The notes under the pieces: model-generated
Databases searched by the model: none
Told to the model about the DNA's origin: nothing
Seen by the model: the letters and a program-made list of their open reading frames with translations, nothing else
Position numbers and translations under genes: made by a program
NCBI GenBank assembly: GCA_963795055.1
Contig: CAWCGJ010000016.1
Coordinates: forward strand, 155,065 to 219,064
Origin: JASHPR01 sp963795055
GTDB lineage: Bacteria; Actinomycetota; Actinomycetes; Streptosporangiales; Streptosporangiaceae
Length of the DNA: 64,000 nucleotides
Direction of reading: 5' to 3'
In this document: positions 16,164 to 25,186 of the stretch, one piece after another
How positions within the stretch are numbered: the stretch's first letter is position 1
How the letters are laid out: every line of letters begins with the position of its first letter

Positions 16164-17066
16164 GTGATGCCGAGCTGGCAGGACTTTGAGCCGTTCATCG
16201 TCAGCGGGCTCGCGCTCGGCGGGGTGTACGCCCTGTCCGGGGTGGGGATGGTCGTGCTCTACCAGGCCACCGGCGTGGTCTACCTGGCGTTCGGCGCCGT
16301 CGGCGCCATGGGCGCTCTGATCGCGTGGTCGCTGATCAACGCGCACGCTCCCGGCTGGGTCGGCTGGCTGGCGTGCGTGGCGTTCGCCGCGCTGGTGACG
16401 CTCGGCTACGGGATGGTGTTCGGCCCCGCCTTGGCTAAACGGGACCCGCTGGTCAAGGCGGTGGCCACGCTCGGGCTGACGCTGGTCCTGTTCGGGCTGA
16501 TGGACCTGCTGTGGACGACCAGCGGCGGGCAGTCCCGGGCGATCACCCTGCCGACCGACAACGGCGGGTTCATGGTCGGCCAGGTCCAGGTCGACTGGAC
16601 GCAGGTGATCAGCCTGGCCGCCGGCATCGTGATCACCGTGGTCACCGTGGTGTTCTTGCGCCTGACCAAGCTCGGGACGGCCATGCGGGCGATGGCCAAC
16701 GACCGGGAGATCACCGCGACGCTGGGCGTGCCGGTGCGCCGGGTGGAGGCGGCCGCCTGGCTCGGCTGCGGCGTGCTGGCCGGCGTGGCCGGGGTCCTGC
16801 TCGCCGACCTGGTCGCGCTCGACGCCACGACGCTCACGTTCCTGGTGATCTCGTCGCTGGCCGCGACGCTGATCGCCCGGCTGCGCTCGATCACGATCAC
16901 GTTCGTGGCCGCGATCGTGATCGGCCTCGTCCACGACCTGCTGACCCCGATCCAGTCGCTCAGCAACTACCGCGACGCGACCCCGTTCGTGCTCGCCGCG
17001 ATCGCGCTGCTGGTCCTCTCGCGCGGCGGCAGCGGAGTGCTCGCGCGGTCCCGCGAGGAGGCCTAG
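16164..17066 (+). CDS. Branched-chain-type ABC transporter permease (LivH-like)
   Basis: 300 residues, eight or so membrane segments. The opening FIVSGLALGGVYALSGVGMV and the segment TKLGTAMRAMANDREITATL are hallmarks of LivH permeases, the latter being the cytoplasmic coupling loop that contacts the ATPase. GTG 16164 or ATG 16167 are adjacent possible starts. It forms the transmembrane channel with the LivM-like protein that follows 21 bases downstream. Confidence 0.9.
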   Translation: MMPSWQDFEPFIVSGLALGGVYALSGVGMVVLYQATGVVYLAFGAVGAMGALIAWSLINAHAPGWVGWLACVAFAALVTLGYGMVFGPALAKRDPLVKAVATLGLTLVLFGLMDLLWTTSGGQSRAITLPTDNGGFMVGQVQVDWTQVISLAAGIVITVVTVVFLRLTKLGTAMRAMANDREITATLGVPVRRVEAAAWLGCGVLAGVAGVLLADLVALDATTLTFLVISSLAATLIARLRSITITFVAAIVIGLVHDLLTPIQSLSNYRDATPFVLAAIALLVLSRGGSGVLARSREEA

Positions 17067-17087
17067 TGGTGCCCGGGGGGCGGTCTA

Positions 17088-18191
17088 GTGGCTGCGCCCG
17101 GAGGCGGCGCGGCGGCCGATACCGAGGTCCGGGCGACCAGCGCCCGGCAGCGGCCGCCGCTGCCGAGGCCGGGCACCGGGACGCTGGTCCGCGCGGCCGT
17201 GGTGGCCGCGCTGCTGTTGTTCGTGCTGTTCGCACTGCCGCAGCTGCTGAGCCTCTACTACGTCGACTCGATGACCCAGGTGGCGGTGTGGTCCATGGCC
17301 GCGCTCGGCCTGGGGGTGCTGGTCGGCCGGGTCGGCCTGGTCTCGCTCGGCCAGGTCGCGGTGCTCGCGATCGGCGCCTGGGTGGCCGCCCGGCTGCTGT
17401 TCGCCACCGCGCAGCCCTACCCGCTGGTGCTGCTGGAGGCGGGCCTGATCACGATGCTGCTCGGCACGCTGATCGGGCTGCCGGCGCTACGACTGCGGGG
17501 GCTGTACCTGGCGCTGATCACGCTGATGCTGGCCGGGGCGATCACCGTGGCGCTCGCCACGACGAACTTCCCCAACGGCGGGCACGGCTTCCTGGGCTAT
17601 AACGGGAGTTCGGTCCACATCCCGCCGATCCGCCGGCCCAGCATCGCGGCGAGCGACCCGGCCTATTTCCGCTACGCCGTGGTGGTCGCCGCGCTGATGT
17701 TCCTGCTGGTGTTCGTGCACATCCGGACGCGCCCGGGCCGGGCCTGGGCCGCGGTCCGGCAGAGCGAGGCGGCCGCGCTGGCCGCGGGCATCAACACCTG
17801 GCTCTACAAGCTGTGGGCGTTCGCGCTGGCCTCGTTCATCACCGGCGTCGCCGGCGGCGTGCTCGCGGGGGCCGACCACTACCTGTACTCGCTCAACTTC
17901 CCGACCTACTACTCGATCACCCTGCTGGCCGTGGTGCTGATGGGCGGGGCGTACAGCCTGTGGGGGGCGGTCGTGGCCGGGCTGCTGTGGGCGCTGCTGC
18001 CGTCTCTGCTGCAGAACTGGGGGGTGTCGGCCGACTGGCTGACGATCCTGTTCGGCGTCGGTGTGCTGCAGGTGCTGACGACCGCGCCGAGAGGGCTGGC
18101 GGATCAGGTGCCCAAGGATCTCGCCAAGCTGGGGCGCGTGGCGCGCGGCCTGGCCCGCAAGCGTGTGCCGTCCGAGAGCAGCGCGGAGTGA
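17088..18191 (+). CDS. Branched-chain-type ABC transporter permease (LivM-like)
   Basis: 367 residues starting at GTG 17088. A Pro/Arg-rich cytoplasmic N-terminus of about 35 residues precedes around ten membrane segments; GRVGLVSLGQVAVLAIGAW and the coupling loop RTRPGRAWAAVRQSEAAALA are typical of LivM. It pairs with the LivH-like permease. The C-terminal 30 residues are basic. The next gene starts seven bases after the stop. Confidence 0.9.
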   Translation: MAAPGGGAAADTEVRATSARQRPPLPRPGTGTLVRAAVVAALLLFVLFALPQLLSLYYVDSMTQVAVWSMAALGLGVLVGRVGLVSLGQVAVLAIGAWVAARLLFATAQPYPLVLLEAGLITMLLGTLIGLPALRLRGLYLALITLMLAGAITVALATTNFPNGGHGFLGYNGSSVHIPPIRRPSIAASDPAYFRYAVVVAALMFLLVFVHIRTRPGRAWAAVRQSEAAALAAGINTWLYKLWAFALASFITGVAGGVLAGADHYLYSLNFPTYYSITLLAVVLMGGAYSLWGAVVAGLLWALLPSLLQNWGVSADWLTILFGVGVLQVLTTAPRGLADQVPKDLAKLGRVARGLARKRVPSESSAE

Positions 18192-18198
18192 TGCGTCG

Positions 18199-18915
18199 AT
18201 GATCGAGGTTTCTGATCTGACGGTCCGCTTCGGCGGCGTCACCTCGCTCGACGGCATGAGCGTGACGTTCGAGGCCGGGACCTGCGGGCTGATCGGGCCC
18301 AACGGCGCCGGGAAGACGACGTTCTTCAACGTGCTGAGCGGGTTCGTCCGGCCGACCGCGGGGACGGTGCGCGCGTTCGGGGAGGACCTGCTGTCGCTCG
18401 TCCACTACCGCCGCGCGCGGTGGGGGGTGCGGCGCACCTTCCAGACCGAGCAGGCCATCGAGGAGCTGTCGGTGTTCGACAACGTGGCGATGATCCACGA
18501 GCACGCCCGGCTGGGCGGCGCCACCAGGCGCCAGGACGTGCTCGGCGCGATCTCGTTCGTCGGGCTCGACGCCGACCCGTCCGCCAAGGTGGGCACGCTC
18601 GCGGCGGGCCAGCGCCGCCTGGTCGAGGTCGCCCGCGCCGTGGTCGGGCGGCCGAAGGTGGTGCTGCTCGACGAGCCGGCCGCCGGGCTGCCCGACGAGG
18701 AGACCGAGCACCTGAGCGGGGTGATCCGCCGGATCCCCGAGCAGGCCGGCGCGCTGACGATCCTCGTCGATCACGACATGAGCCTGGTGTCCGCCTGCTG
18801 CGAGACCACCGCCGTGCTCGACTTCGGCAAGCTGGTGGCGTCCGGGCCGACCGCCGAGGTGCTGCGGGACGAGCGGGTGATCCGTGCCTACCTGGGTACG
18901 GCGGAGGTCCAATGA
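18199..18915 (+). CDS. Branched-chain-type ABC transporter ATP-binding protein (LivG-like)
   Basis: 238 residues. Walker A is GPNGAGKTT, Walker B is VVLLDEPAAGL, and the signature motif is the variant LAAGQ (usually LSGGQ) in TLAAGQRRLVEVARAV. The H-loop is VDHDMSLV. ATG 18199 is chosen because it starts the canonical MIEVSDLTVRFGGV; an upstream in-frame start at 18163 would overlap the permease gene by 29 bases. Stop overlaps the next start (ATGA). Confidence 0.9.
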   Translation: MIEVSDLTVRFGGVTSLDGMSVTFEAGTCGLIGPNGAGKTTFFNVLSGFVRPTAGTVRAFGEDLLSLVHYRRARWGVRRTFQTEQAIEELSVFDNVAMIHEHARLGGATRRQDVLGAISFVGLDADPSAKVGTLAAGQRRLVEVARAVVGRPKVVLLDEPAAGLPDEETEHLSGVIRRIPEQAGALTILVDHDMSLVSACCETTAVLDFGKLVASGPTAEVLRDERVIRAYLGTAEVQ

Positions 18916-19850
18916 CCGAGCCAAAGGAGGGCGGTGCCGACCGGACCGAGGAGCAAGGGAGCCTGGCCGCGAGCGAGCCAAAGGGCGCGCCGCCGTCTGG
19001 ACTGACGAGCGAGGGCGCGAGGAACGAGTGCCCGAGCGAGGAGGGAAGACGGCGGATTAAAGCGCCCGGAGGCGAGCGAGCGGAAGAAACAGCGCCCCGG
19101 AGGCGCATAGAGAACACAGCGCTCGCGCTGCAGGGCATCACCGTCGAGCGCGGCCGGCGCACCGTGGTCAGGGACGTCTCGATCGAGATACCGGCCGGGG
19201 AGGTGACCGCCCTGCTCGGGCCGAACGGGGCCGGGAAGTCGAGCCTGGTGCTGGCGGTGGGCGGCGTTCTCAGGCTTCAGGCCGGCTCGGTCATGCTGAA
19301 CGGGCGCGACTTCGCCGGCCGCCGGCCGGAGCAGATCCGCGCCGCCGGGATCGCGATCGTCCCCGAGGGCCGGCGCCTGCTCCCCGACCTGACCGTTGAG
19401 GACAATATCCGCGTCGCCACTTACGCCCTGCCCCGCGATCAGGCCCGGGCCGGGCGCGAGCGGGTGCTCGAGCTGTTCCCCGAGATCGCCCGGCGGCTGT
19501 CGGCCCCGGCCCGGATGCTGTCGGGCGGCGAGCAGCAGATGGTCGTGCTGGCCCAGGCCCTGGTCTGCGAGCCGCGCTACATGCTGATCGACGAGCTCTC
19601 GCTGGGGCTGGCGCCGGTGGTCGTCAACCGGCTGGTGCCGAGGATCCGCGCGGTCGCCGGATCCGGGATCGGGGTGCTGCTGATCGAGCAGTTCGCGACC
19701 ATCGCGCTGGGGCTGGCCAACCAGGCGCATGTCATGGAGGGCGGCAGGCTCCGGTTCTCCGGGCTGGCCATCCAGCTGCGCGAGCAGCCCGAACTGCTCC
19801 GGTCGGCGTACCTGCTGCGCGGCAGCGCCGACTCGCCGGGAGCCTCGTAG
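18912..19850 (+). CDS. Branched-chain-type ABC transporter ATP-binding protein (LivF-like) with N-terminal extension
   Basis: 312 residues, about 70 longer than usual LivF. The ABC domain begins near residue 70; Walker A GPNGAGKSS, signature MLSGGEQQMV, Walker B YMLIDELSLGLAP. Residues 1-68 are a charged, Glu/Arg/Gly-rich segment without predicted structure, encoded by DNA that repeats GCGAGCGAG and AGCGCCCGGAGGCG motifs. The ATG at 18912 overlaps the LivG stop, so this segment is translated unless an internal start is used; none with a good ribosome binding site was seen close to the ABC domain. It completes the importer. Confidence 0.85.
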   Translation: MTEPKEGGADRTEEQGSLAASEPKGAPPSGLTSEGARNECPSEEGRRRIKAPGGERAEETAPRRRIENTALALQGITVERGRRTVVRDVSIEIPAGEVTALLGPNGAGKSSLVLAVGGVLRLQAGSVMLNGRDFAGRRPEQIRAAGIAIVPEGRRLLPDLTVEDNIRVATYALPRDQARAGRERVLELFPEIARRLSAPARMLSGGEQQMVVLAQALVCEPRYMLIDELSLGLAPVVVNRLVPRIRAVAGSGIGVLLIEQFATIALGLANQAHVMEGGRLRFSGLAIQLREQPELLRSAYLLRGSADSPGAS

Positions 19851-20882
19851 ATGCGCGCAGCGGTCACCGACGGCGTCGGCTCGATGGCGGTGCTGGACCG
19901 TGCCGAGCCCGCGCCGCCCGGCGAGGGCGAGGTCGTGATCCGCCCCGAGGCGGTCGGGATCTGCGGGTCGGACTACCACTTCTTCACCGGGGAGCTGTCG
20001 GCCGCGGCGGGCGGCTCGCAGTTCCCGAGGATCCAGGGGCACGAGCTGGCGGGCACGATCACCGCGGCCGGCCCTGGCTGCCGCGCGGAACTCGGGATCG
20101 GGCAGCGCGTCGCGGTGTGGCCGCTGCATCCGTGCGGGCAGTGCTACCCGTGCGGCGCCGGGCGGCCGAACGCGTGCGACCGCCTGACGCTGACCGGGAT
20201 TCACCTCGACGGGGGCCTGCAGGAGCGCCTCGCCATCGGCCAGCGGCAGGTGTTCCCGATCACCGTCGACGATCCCGCGATCGGGGCGATGGCCGAGCCG
20301 GTGTCCATCGCGGTGCGCGCCGTGAACCGGGCGGCGGTCCAGCCCGGCGAGCGCGCCGTGGTGCTCGGCGCCGGGCCGATCGGGCAGTGCATCAGCCTGG
20401 TCGCGCGGGAACGCGGCGCCGAGACGCTGGTGATCGATCTCCAGGAGAGCCGCCTCGCGCTGGCCCGCGAGCTCGGGGCGCAGACGCACCCGTGGCGCAG
20501 CGCGGACGAGGTGATCGAGTTCGCGCGCCGGTGGGCCGGCCCGGCGGGGCCGCCGGTGGTGTTCGAGGCCACCGGGGCCGCGTCGGCGACGGCGGCGATG
20601 CTGGTCATGGTCGCCTCGGCCGGGCGCGCGGTGCAGGTCGGGATGTCGAACGAGGAGGCGCCGGTCAGGGTCGGCGTCCTGACCGAGAAGGAGCTTGACC
20701 TGCTCGGGGTGAGCTGCTGCGGCGAGCAGGAATTCGCTGAGGCGGTGGCCGTGACCGAGCGCAACGGCGCGCTTGTCCGCCGGCTGATCAGCCACGAATT
20801 CGGCCTGGACGAGGCGCCCGAGGCGATGCGATTCGCGATCAGCAATCCGGCCCGGGTGATGAAGGTGTTGATCCGTTGCTGA
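19851..20882 (+). CDS. Zinc-dependent medium-chain alcohol/polyol dehydrogenase
   Basis: 343 residues. Catalytic zinc ligands Cys38 (GICGSDYHFF) and His64-Glu65 (QGHELAG), structural zinc cysteines in CGQCYPCGAGRPNAC, and a Rossmann loop VLGAGPIGQCISLVA. Closest by pattern to L-threonine/sorbitol/L-idonate-type dehydrogenases. It starts immediately after the LivF-like stop, so it belongs to the importer operon and probably oxidises the imported compound or its product. Confidence 0.85.
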   Translation: MRAAVTDGVGSMAVLDRAEPAPPGEGEVVIRPEAVGICGSDYHFFTGELSAAAGGSQFPRIQGHELAGTITAAGPGCRAELGIGQRVAVWPLHPCGQCYPCGAGRPNACDRLTLTGIHLDGGLQERLAIGQRQVFPITVDDPAIGAMAEPVSIAVRAVNRAAVQPGERAVVLGAGPIGQCISLVARERGAETLVIDLQESRLALARELGAQTHPWRSADEVIEFARRWAGPAGPPVVFEATGAASATAAMLVMVASAGRAVQVGMSNEEAPVRVGVLTEKELDLLGVSCCGEQEFAEAVAVTERNGALVRRLISHEFGLDEAPEAMRFAISNPARVMKVLIRC

Positions 20883-21077
20883 TCCCGGATACGTAGATAT
20901 CGCGCCGACCTGAGGTAGGTACAACGAGACCACCATGAGCAGCAGGAATCCTGATAGATGAGGGCTGTACCTGCCCTCGGGCCGGTGTCAGAATGCTTAA
21001 GCGCTGCGGCGCCTCGGGGCCCTCGCGGCCGCCAGGAACTGCGGCGCAGCGTCAAATACCGGAAGGCGGAAAGCTAT
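20883..21077. other. Gap before the molybdenum hydroxylase genes
   Basis: 195 bases. It contains TACGTAGATA (20890-20899), the same ten bases that form the half-site of the 26-bp palindrome at 53330-53355. No gene seen. A weak promoter may lie here, or the three following genes may be read through from the importer operon. Confidence 0.35.
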
Positions 21078-23390
21078 ATGAGCATCCTGGGTACCCGCGT
21101 GGTGCGCACCGAGGACCCGCGGCTGCTGACGGCCGGCGGCACCTACGTCGAGGACCTGAGGGTGCCCGAACTCACCGACGCGGCGCGAGTCACGTTCGTG
21201 CGCAGCCCGGTCGCCCACGCGCGGATCACCGGCATCGACACCTCGGCCGCGCGCGAGGCGCCGGGGGTGGTGGCGGTGCTCACCGTCCAGGACATGGACG
21301 ACCTGACGCCCCCGCCGCCGCCGGAGGAGGGTGCGGAGGTCGCCGAGGGTGCGCCCATGCCGCTCGGCGGCGTGTGGTCCGAGCCGCTGCTCGCCGTGGA
21401 CCGGGTGCGGTACGTCGGCGAGGCGGTGGCGGTGGTCATCACCAACGACAGCTACCAGGGTGAGGACGCGGCCGAACTGGTCAGCGTGGACTATGAGCCG
21501 CTGCCCGCGGTGATCGGCATCGGCACCGCGCTGGAGACCGAGACGCTGCTGTTCGAGGGCACCGATTCCAACGTCTGCGTGGCGTCCGGCGCGGAAGCCG
21601 ACGACGCGATCTTCGACGGCTGCGACGCGGTGATCAAGCAGACCATCGTGAACCAGCGGCTCGCCCCGATGCCGATGGAGGGGCGCGCCGCCGCCGCCGT
21701 GTTTGCGGACGGGAAGCTGACCTACTGGGTGAGCACGCAGAACGCGCAGATCACCCGCTTCATCCTGGCCGGCGCGCTCGGCATGGACCCCGGCACCATC
21801 CGGGTGATCGCCCCCGACGTCGGCGGCGGGTTCGGCGCCAAGGTGGGCGCCGACCGGGACGCGCTCGTGGTCGCCTGGGCGGCCCGGAAGACCGGCCGGC
21901 CGCTGCGCTGGGTGGAGACCCGCAGCGAGAACCTGGTCGGGATGACGCACGGGCGCGCCCAGGAGCACACCGTCACGCTGGGCGGGACCTCGGACGGGCG
22001 CGTCCTGGCCTACCGGCTCGACGTCGTCCAGGACACCGGGGCCTACCCGCGGATGAGCGGCTTCCTGCCGTTCCTGACCAAGCTGATGGCGGTGGGCCCG
22101 TACGACATTCCCCACGTGCAGACCTTTGCCCGGACGGTGGTGACCAACACCACGCCGATCTCGGCCTACCGGGGCGCCGGCCGGCCAGAGGCGACGGCCG
22201 CGATCGAGCGGGCCATGGACCTGTTCGCCGGCGCGATCGGCATGGACCCGGGCGAGGTGCGGCGGAAGAACCTGATCGCGCCGGACAAGTTCCCGTACTC
22301 CACGCCGACCGGCGCGGTGTACGACACGGGCGACTACGTCACCGCGCTGGACAAGGTGCTGTCCGCGTCCGGCTACGGCGAGCTGCGGGCCGAGCAGGCG
22401 CGGCGCCGCGAGCGGGGCGACGTGGTCCAGCTCGGTCTCGGGCTGGCCAGCTACGTGGAGATCACGGCCGCGGACGCGGCGGCCGGGGAGACCGCCCGGC
22501 TCGAGGTACACGACGACGGCAAGGCCACCGTGTACACCGGGAGCTCCGCGCACGGGCAGGGCCACCACACGGCCTGGGCCATGCTCGTCGAGGCCGATCT
22601 GGGCATCCCGATGGCGGACGTCACCGTGATCCACGGCGACACCGACCTGATCCCCGACGGGGTCGGGACGTACGCGTCCCGGTCGCTGCAGCTCGGCGGG
22701 GTGGCCGTGCACCAGGCCGCGCTGGAGGTCAAGGACCAGGCGCGGCGGGTGGCGGCGGACATGCTCGAGGCCGCCGAGGATGACCTGGAGCTGAACACCG
22801 AGAACGGGACCTGGCAGGTCCGGGGCGACCCGGCCACGGGCCGGGGCTGGGGTGACGTGGCGACCCATGCCGGGGAGGACGGCCTGGTGGCGTTCGTGCG
22901 GTTCGCCCCGGGCGCGCCTACCTTCCCGTTCGGTACCCACCTGGCCGTCACCGAGGTTGACACCGAGACCGGCAAGGTCCGGCTGATCCGTCACGTGACC
23001 GCGGACGACGCCGGGACCGTGATCAACCCGGTACTGGCCGAGGGGCAGCGGCACGGGGGGATCGCCCAGGGGGTCGCCCAGGCCCTGCTCGAGGAGTTCA
23101 TGTACGACGCCGACGGCAACCCGCTCACCGCCACGCTCGCCGACTACGCCGCGATCACCGCCGCGGAGCTGCCGAGCTTCGAGCTGCTGCAGAGCGAGAC
23201 GCCGACGAACATCAACCCGCTGGGCGCGAAGGGAATCGGCGAGGCCGGGACGATCGGCGCCACCCCGGCCGTGCAGAACTCGGTGGTCGACGCGGTCAGC
23301 CATCTCGGCGTCACCCACATCGACATGCCGACCACGCCGGCGCGGGTCTGGGCCGCGATCAGCGCGGCGCAAGAGAGCGGAGAAAAGTAA
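21078..23390 (+). CDS. Xanthine dehydrogenase/CO dehydrogenase family molybdopterin-binding large subunit (form II CoxL type)
   Basis: 770 residues. Blocks seen: GGGFGAKVGADRDALVVAWA, the active-site loop AYRGAGR (about residues 363-369) that marks form II CoxL-like proteins as opposed to AYRCSFR of true form I CO dehydrogenase, and the catalytic glutamate in KGIGEAGTIGA near residue 723. The enzyme should hydroxylate an aromatic, N-heterocyclic or aldehyde substrate using Mo-MCD and pass electrons to the FeS subunit. ATG 21078 follows GGAAGGCGGAAAG and starts the canonical SILGTRVVRTEDPRLL. Confidence 0.88.
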   Translation: MSILGTRVVRTEDPRLLTAGGTYVEDLRVPELTDAARVTFVRSPVAHARITGIDTSAAREAPGVVAVLTVQDMDDLTPPPPPEEGAEVAEGAPMPLGGVWSEPLLAVDRVRYVGEAVAVVITNDSYQGEDAAELVSVDYEPLPAVIGIGTALETETLLFEGTDSNVCVASGAEADDAIFDGCDAVIKQTIVNQRLAPMPMEGRAAAAVFADGKLTYWVSTQNAQITRFILAGALGMDPGTIRVIAPDVGGGFGAKVGADRDALVVAWAARKTGRPLRWVETRSENLVGMTHGRAQEHTVTLGGTSDGRVLAYRLDVVQDTGAYPRMSGFLPFLTKLMAVGPYDIPHVQTFARTVVTNTTPISAYRGAGRPEATAAIERAMDLFAGAIGMDPGEVRRKNLIAPDKFPYSTPTGAVYDTGDYVTALDKVLSASGYGELRAEQARRRERGDVVQLGLGLASYVEITAADAAAGETARLEVHDDGKATVYTGSSAHGQGHHTAWAMLVEADLGIPMADVTVIHGDTDLIPDGVGTYASRSLQLGGVAVHQAALEVKDQARRVAADMLEAAEDDLELNTENGTWQVRGDPATGRGWGDVATHAGEDGLVAFVRFAPGAPTFPFGTHLAVTEVDTETGKVRLIRHVTADDAGTVINPVLAEGQRHGGIAQGVAQALLEEFMYDADGNPLTATLADYAAITAAELPSFELLQSETPTNINPLGAKGIGEAGTIGATPAVQNSVVDAVSHLGVTHIDMPTTPARVWAAISAAQESGEK

Positions 23391-23870
23391 GTGAAGGTCA
23401 ACGTGACCGTCAACGGCAGCCAGATCGAGGCGGACGTGCCCGATCGGACGCTGCTGGTGCATTTCCTGCGCGACGTGGCCAATCTCACCGCAACCAACGT
23501 CGGCTGCGATACCACGTCCTGCGGGGCGTGCACGGTCCTGCTCGACGGCCGGTCGGTGAAGTCGTGCACCGTGCTCGCCGCCCAGGCCGACGGGCGCGAG
23601 GTGACGACCGTCGAGGGGCTGGCCGACGGCTCGGGCGCGATGCACCCGGTGCAGCGCGCGTTCCATGCCGAGCACGGGCTGCAGTGCGGGTTCTGCACCC
23701 CCGGGATGGTGATGGCCGCCGTCTCGCTGCTGGACGAGAACCCGGCGCCTACGGAGGAAGAGGTCAGGTCGGCCCTGGAGGGCAACCTGTGCCGGTGCAC
23801 CGGTTACCACAACATCGTCAGGGCCATATTGTCCGCGGCCCCGGCGGCGAGCGAGAGGCGGTCCAGTTGA
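23391..23870 (+). CDS. [2Fe-2S]-binding small subunit of the molybdenum hydroxylase (CoxS-like)
   Basis: 159 residues. N-terminal plant-type ferredoxin cluster ligands Cys39, Cys44, Cys47 and Cys59 (GCDTTSCGACT) and C-terminal helical cluster ligands Cys99, Cys102, Cys134 and Cys136 (CGFCTPG, CRCTGYHN). It carries electrons from the molybdenum site to FAD. GTG start directly abuts the large-subunit stop; its own stop overlaps the TTG start of the FAD subunit. Confidence 0.92.
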   Translation: MKVNVTVNGSQIEADVPDRTLLVHFLRDVANLTATNVGCDTTSCGACTVLLDGRSVKSCTVLAAQADGREVTTVEGLADGSGAMHPVQRAFHAEHGLQCGFCTPGMVMAAVSLLDENPAPTEEEVRSALEGNLCRCTGYHNIVRAILSAAPAASERRSS

Positions 23871-24688
23871 TCCCGGCGCCGTTCACCTACAAGCGGGCCT
23901 GGTCGGTCGACGAAGCCCTGAGCCTGGCGGCCCAAGACGGCGAGGACGCGAAGTTCCTGGCCGGCGGGCACTCGCTGCTGCCGCTGATGAAGCTGCGTCT
24001 GGCCGTGCCCGAGGTACTGATCGACATCGGCCGGCTCGGGGAGCTCAGCTACGTCCGCGACGATGACAGCCAGATCCTGGTCGGCGCGCTCACCACGTAC
24101 GACGACCTCGCCCGGTCCAGCCTGCTGGCCGGCGAGCTGCCGCTGCTGGCCCACGCGGCCTCCCGCGTCGGCGACCCGCAGATCCGCCACCGCGGCACGA
24201 TCGGCGGCTCCCTGGTGCACGCCGACCCCGCGGCCGACCTGCCCGCGGTGATGCTGGCCCTGGATGCGACGCTGGTCGCCCGCGGACAGGGCGGCAGCCG
24301 CGAGATCGGGACGGGCGAGTTCTTCCAGGGCCTGTTCGAGACCGCGCTGCAGCCCGGCGAGCTGCTGACCGAGATCCGCATCCCCAAGCCGCGGCCGGCC
24401 GACGAGTGGTCGTTCCAGAAGTTCACCAAGCGCGCCATCGACTGGGCGATCGTCGGCGTCGTGGTGCAGGGCGGCCGCGTGGCCCTGGTCAACATGGGGC
24501 AGACGCCGGTCCGGGCCAGCGCGGTCGAGCACGCCCTGGCCGCGGGCGCCGGGCCGCGCGACGCCGCGGCGCACGCCGCCGAGGGCACGAGCCCGCCCAC
24601 CGACATCAACGGCGACAGCGGTTACCGCGAGCACCTGGCCCGGGTGCTGGTGGCGCGCGCGCTGGAGGAGTCGCGCTCGCGGGCCTGA
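23867..24688 (+). CDS. FAD-binding medium subunit of the molybdenum hydroxylase (CoxM-like)
   Basis: 273 residues from TTG 23867, which overlaps the previous stop (TTGA). FAD motifs AGGHSLLP (about 29-36) and TIGGSLVHADPAADLP (about 111-126) are intact. The C-terminal domain ends with GYREHLARVLVARALEESR. It completes an L-S-M heterotrimer; the order large-small-medium differs from coxMSL and from the common small-large-medium order. No XdhC/CoxF/CoxE maturation gene is within the window. Confidence 0.9.
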   Translation: MIPAPFTYKRAWSVDEALSLAAQDGEDAKFLAGGHSLLPLMKLRLAVPEVLIDIGRLGELSYVRDDDSQILVGALTTYDDLARSSLLAGELPLLAHAASRVGDPQIRHRGTIGGSLVHADPAADLPAVMLALDATLVARGQGGSREIGTGEFFQGLFETALQPGELLTEIRIPKPRPADEWSFQKFTKRAIDWAIVGVVVQGGRVALVNMGQTPVRASAVEHALAAGAGPRDAAAHAAEGTSPPTDINGDSGYREHLARVLVARALEESRSRA

Positions 24689-24834
24689 CCCGTCGCCAGC
24701 ACCCGCGACCGCCTCGCACCGACGTGCCGCCGCCGCGCTCGCGCCCGCGACCCCGGCGCGCAGGCTATCGCGGAGTCGCTCCCGGTGCGCTTGAGGACAC
24801 CGCTGATGGTCACGGGCACCACGGGAGTGGTCAT
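24622..24834 (-). pseudogene. Possible 5' remnant of the gene that followed the lost sigma factor
   Basis: A frame starting MTTPVVPVTISGVLKRTG at ATG 24834 overlaps the stop of the sigma-factor fragment (ATGA), the usual sign of an operon. After about 30 residues it loses protein-like composition and runs into the 3' end of the CoxM-like gene in antisense, so only the beginning may be genuine. Family not recognised. Confidence 0.2.
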
Positions 24835-25094
24835 GGCCGTGGGCCTTTTCTGGCCGGTAGTCGCGGAGGTTCTGGCCGGTAGTCGCGGAGGCTGGCGCGC
24901 AGTGCGGCGCGCGCCTTGCGCAGGCGGGTCTTGACGGCGCTGGCCGGTATGCACAGGTGGGCGGTCGTCTCGGCCTGGGTGAGGCCGGTCAGGTAGTAGG
25001 CCTCGGCGGCCTGGCGCTGGGCGGGGGGAAGAGCGCTGACCGCGTCCTTGATGCGGTGGGTGACCTCGGCAGTAACAGGCCCCGTTCCCGCCAA
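24831..25094 (-). pseudogene. ECF sigma factor fragment (region 4 only)
   Basis: About 87 residues containing a sigma region 4: VTHRIKDAVSALPPAQRQAA, then YYLTGLTQAETTAHLCIPAS and VKTRLRKARAALRASL. Region 2, needed for core RNA polymerase binding and promoter melting, is missing; upstream is the promoter of the intact SigE-family gene on the other strand. I infer the 3' remnant of an ECF sigma gene. A stand-alone region 4 could in principle still bind DNA, but no ribosome binding site was seen. Confidence 0.6.
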
Positions 25095-25186
25095 AAAATA
25101 AAAATACCAGTGGGTTACGCGCAGTCTTTGGCGGGCTGGCGGGATTTATATAGGTGAGGACGAGGGCCGGGCGGCGGGAGACGGGT

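Noticed and set aside
20997..23810. Very long open frame (over 900 codons) antisense to the molybdenum hydroxylase large-subunit gene
   Set aside because: It is the mirror of GC-rich codon usage on the other strand; the sense protein is a full-length known family, and the antisense translation has no family features.
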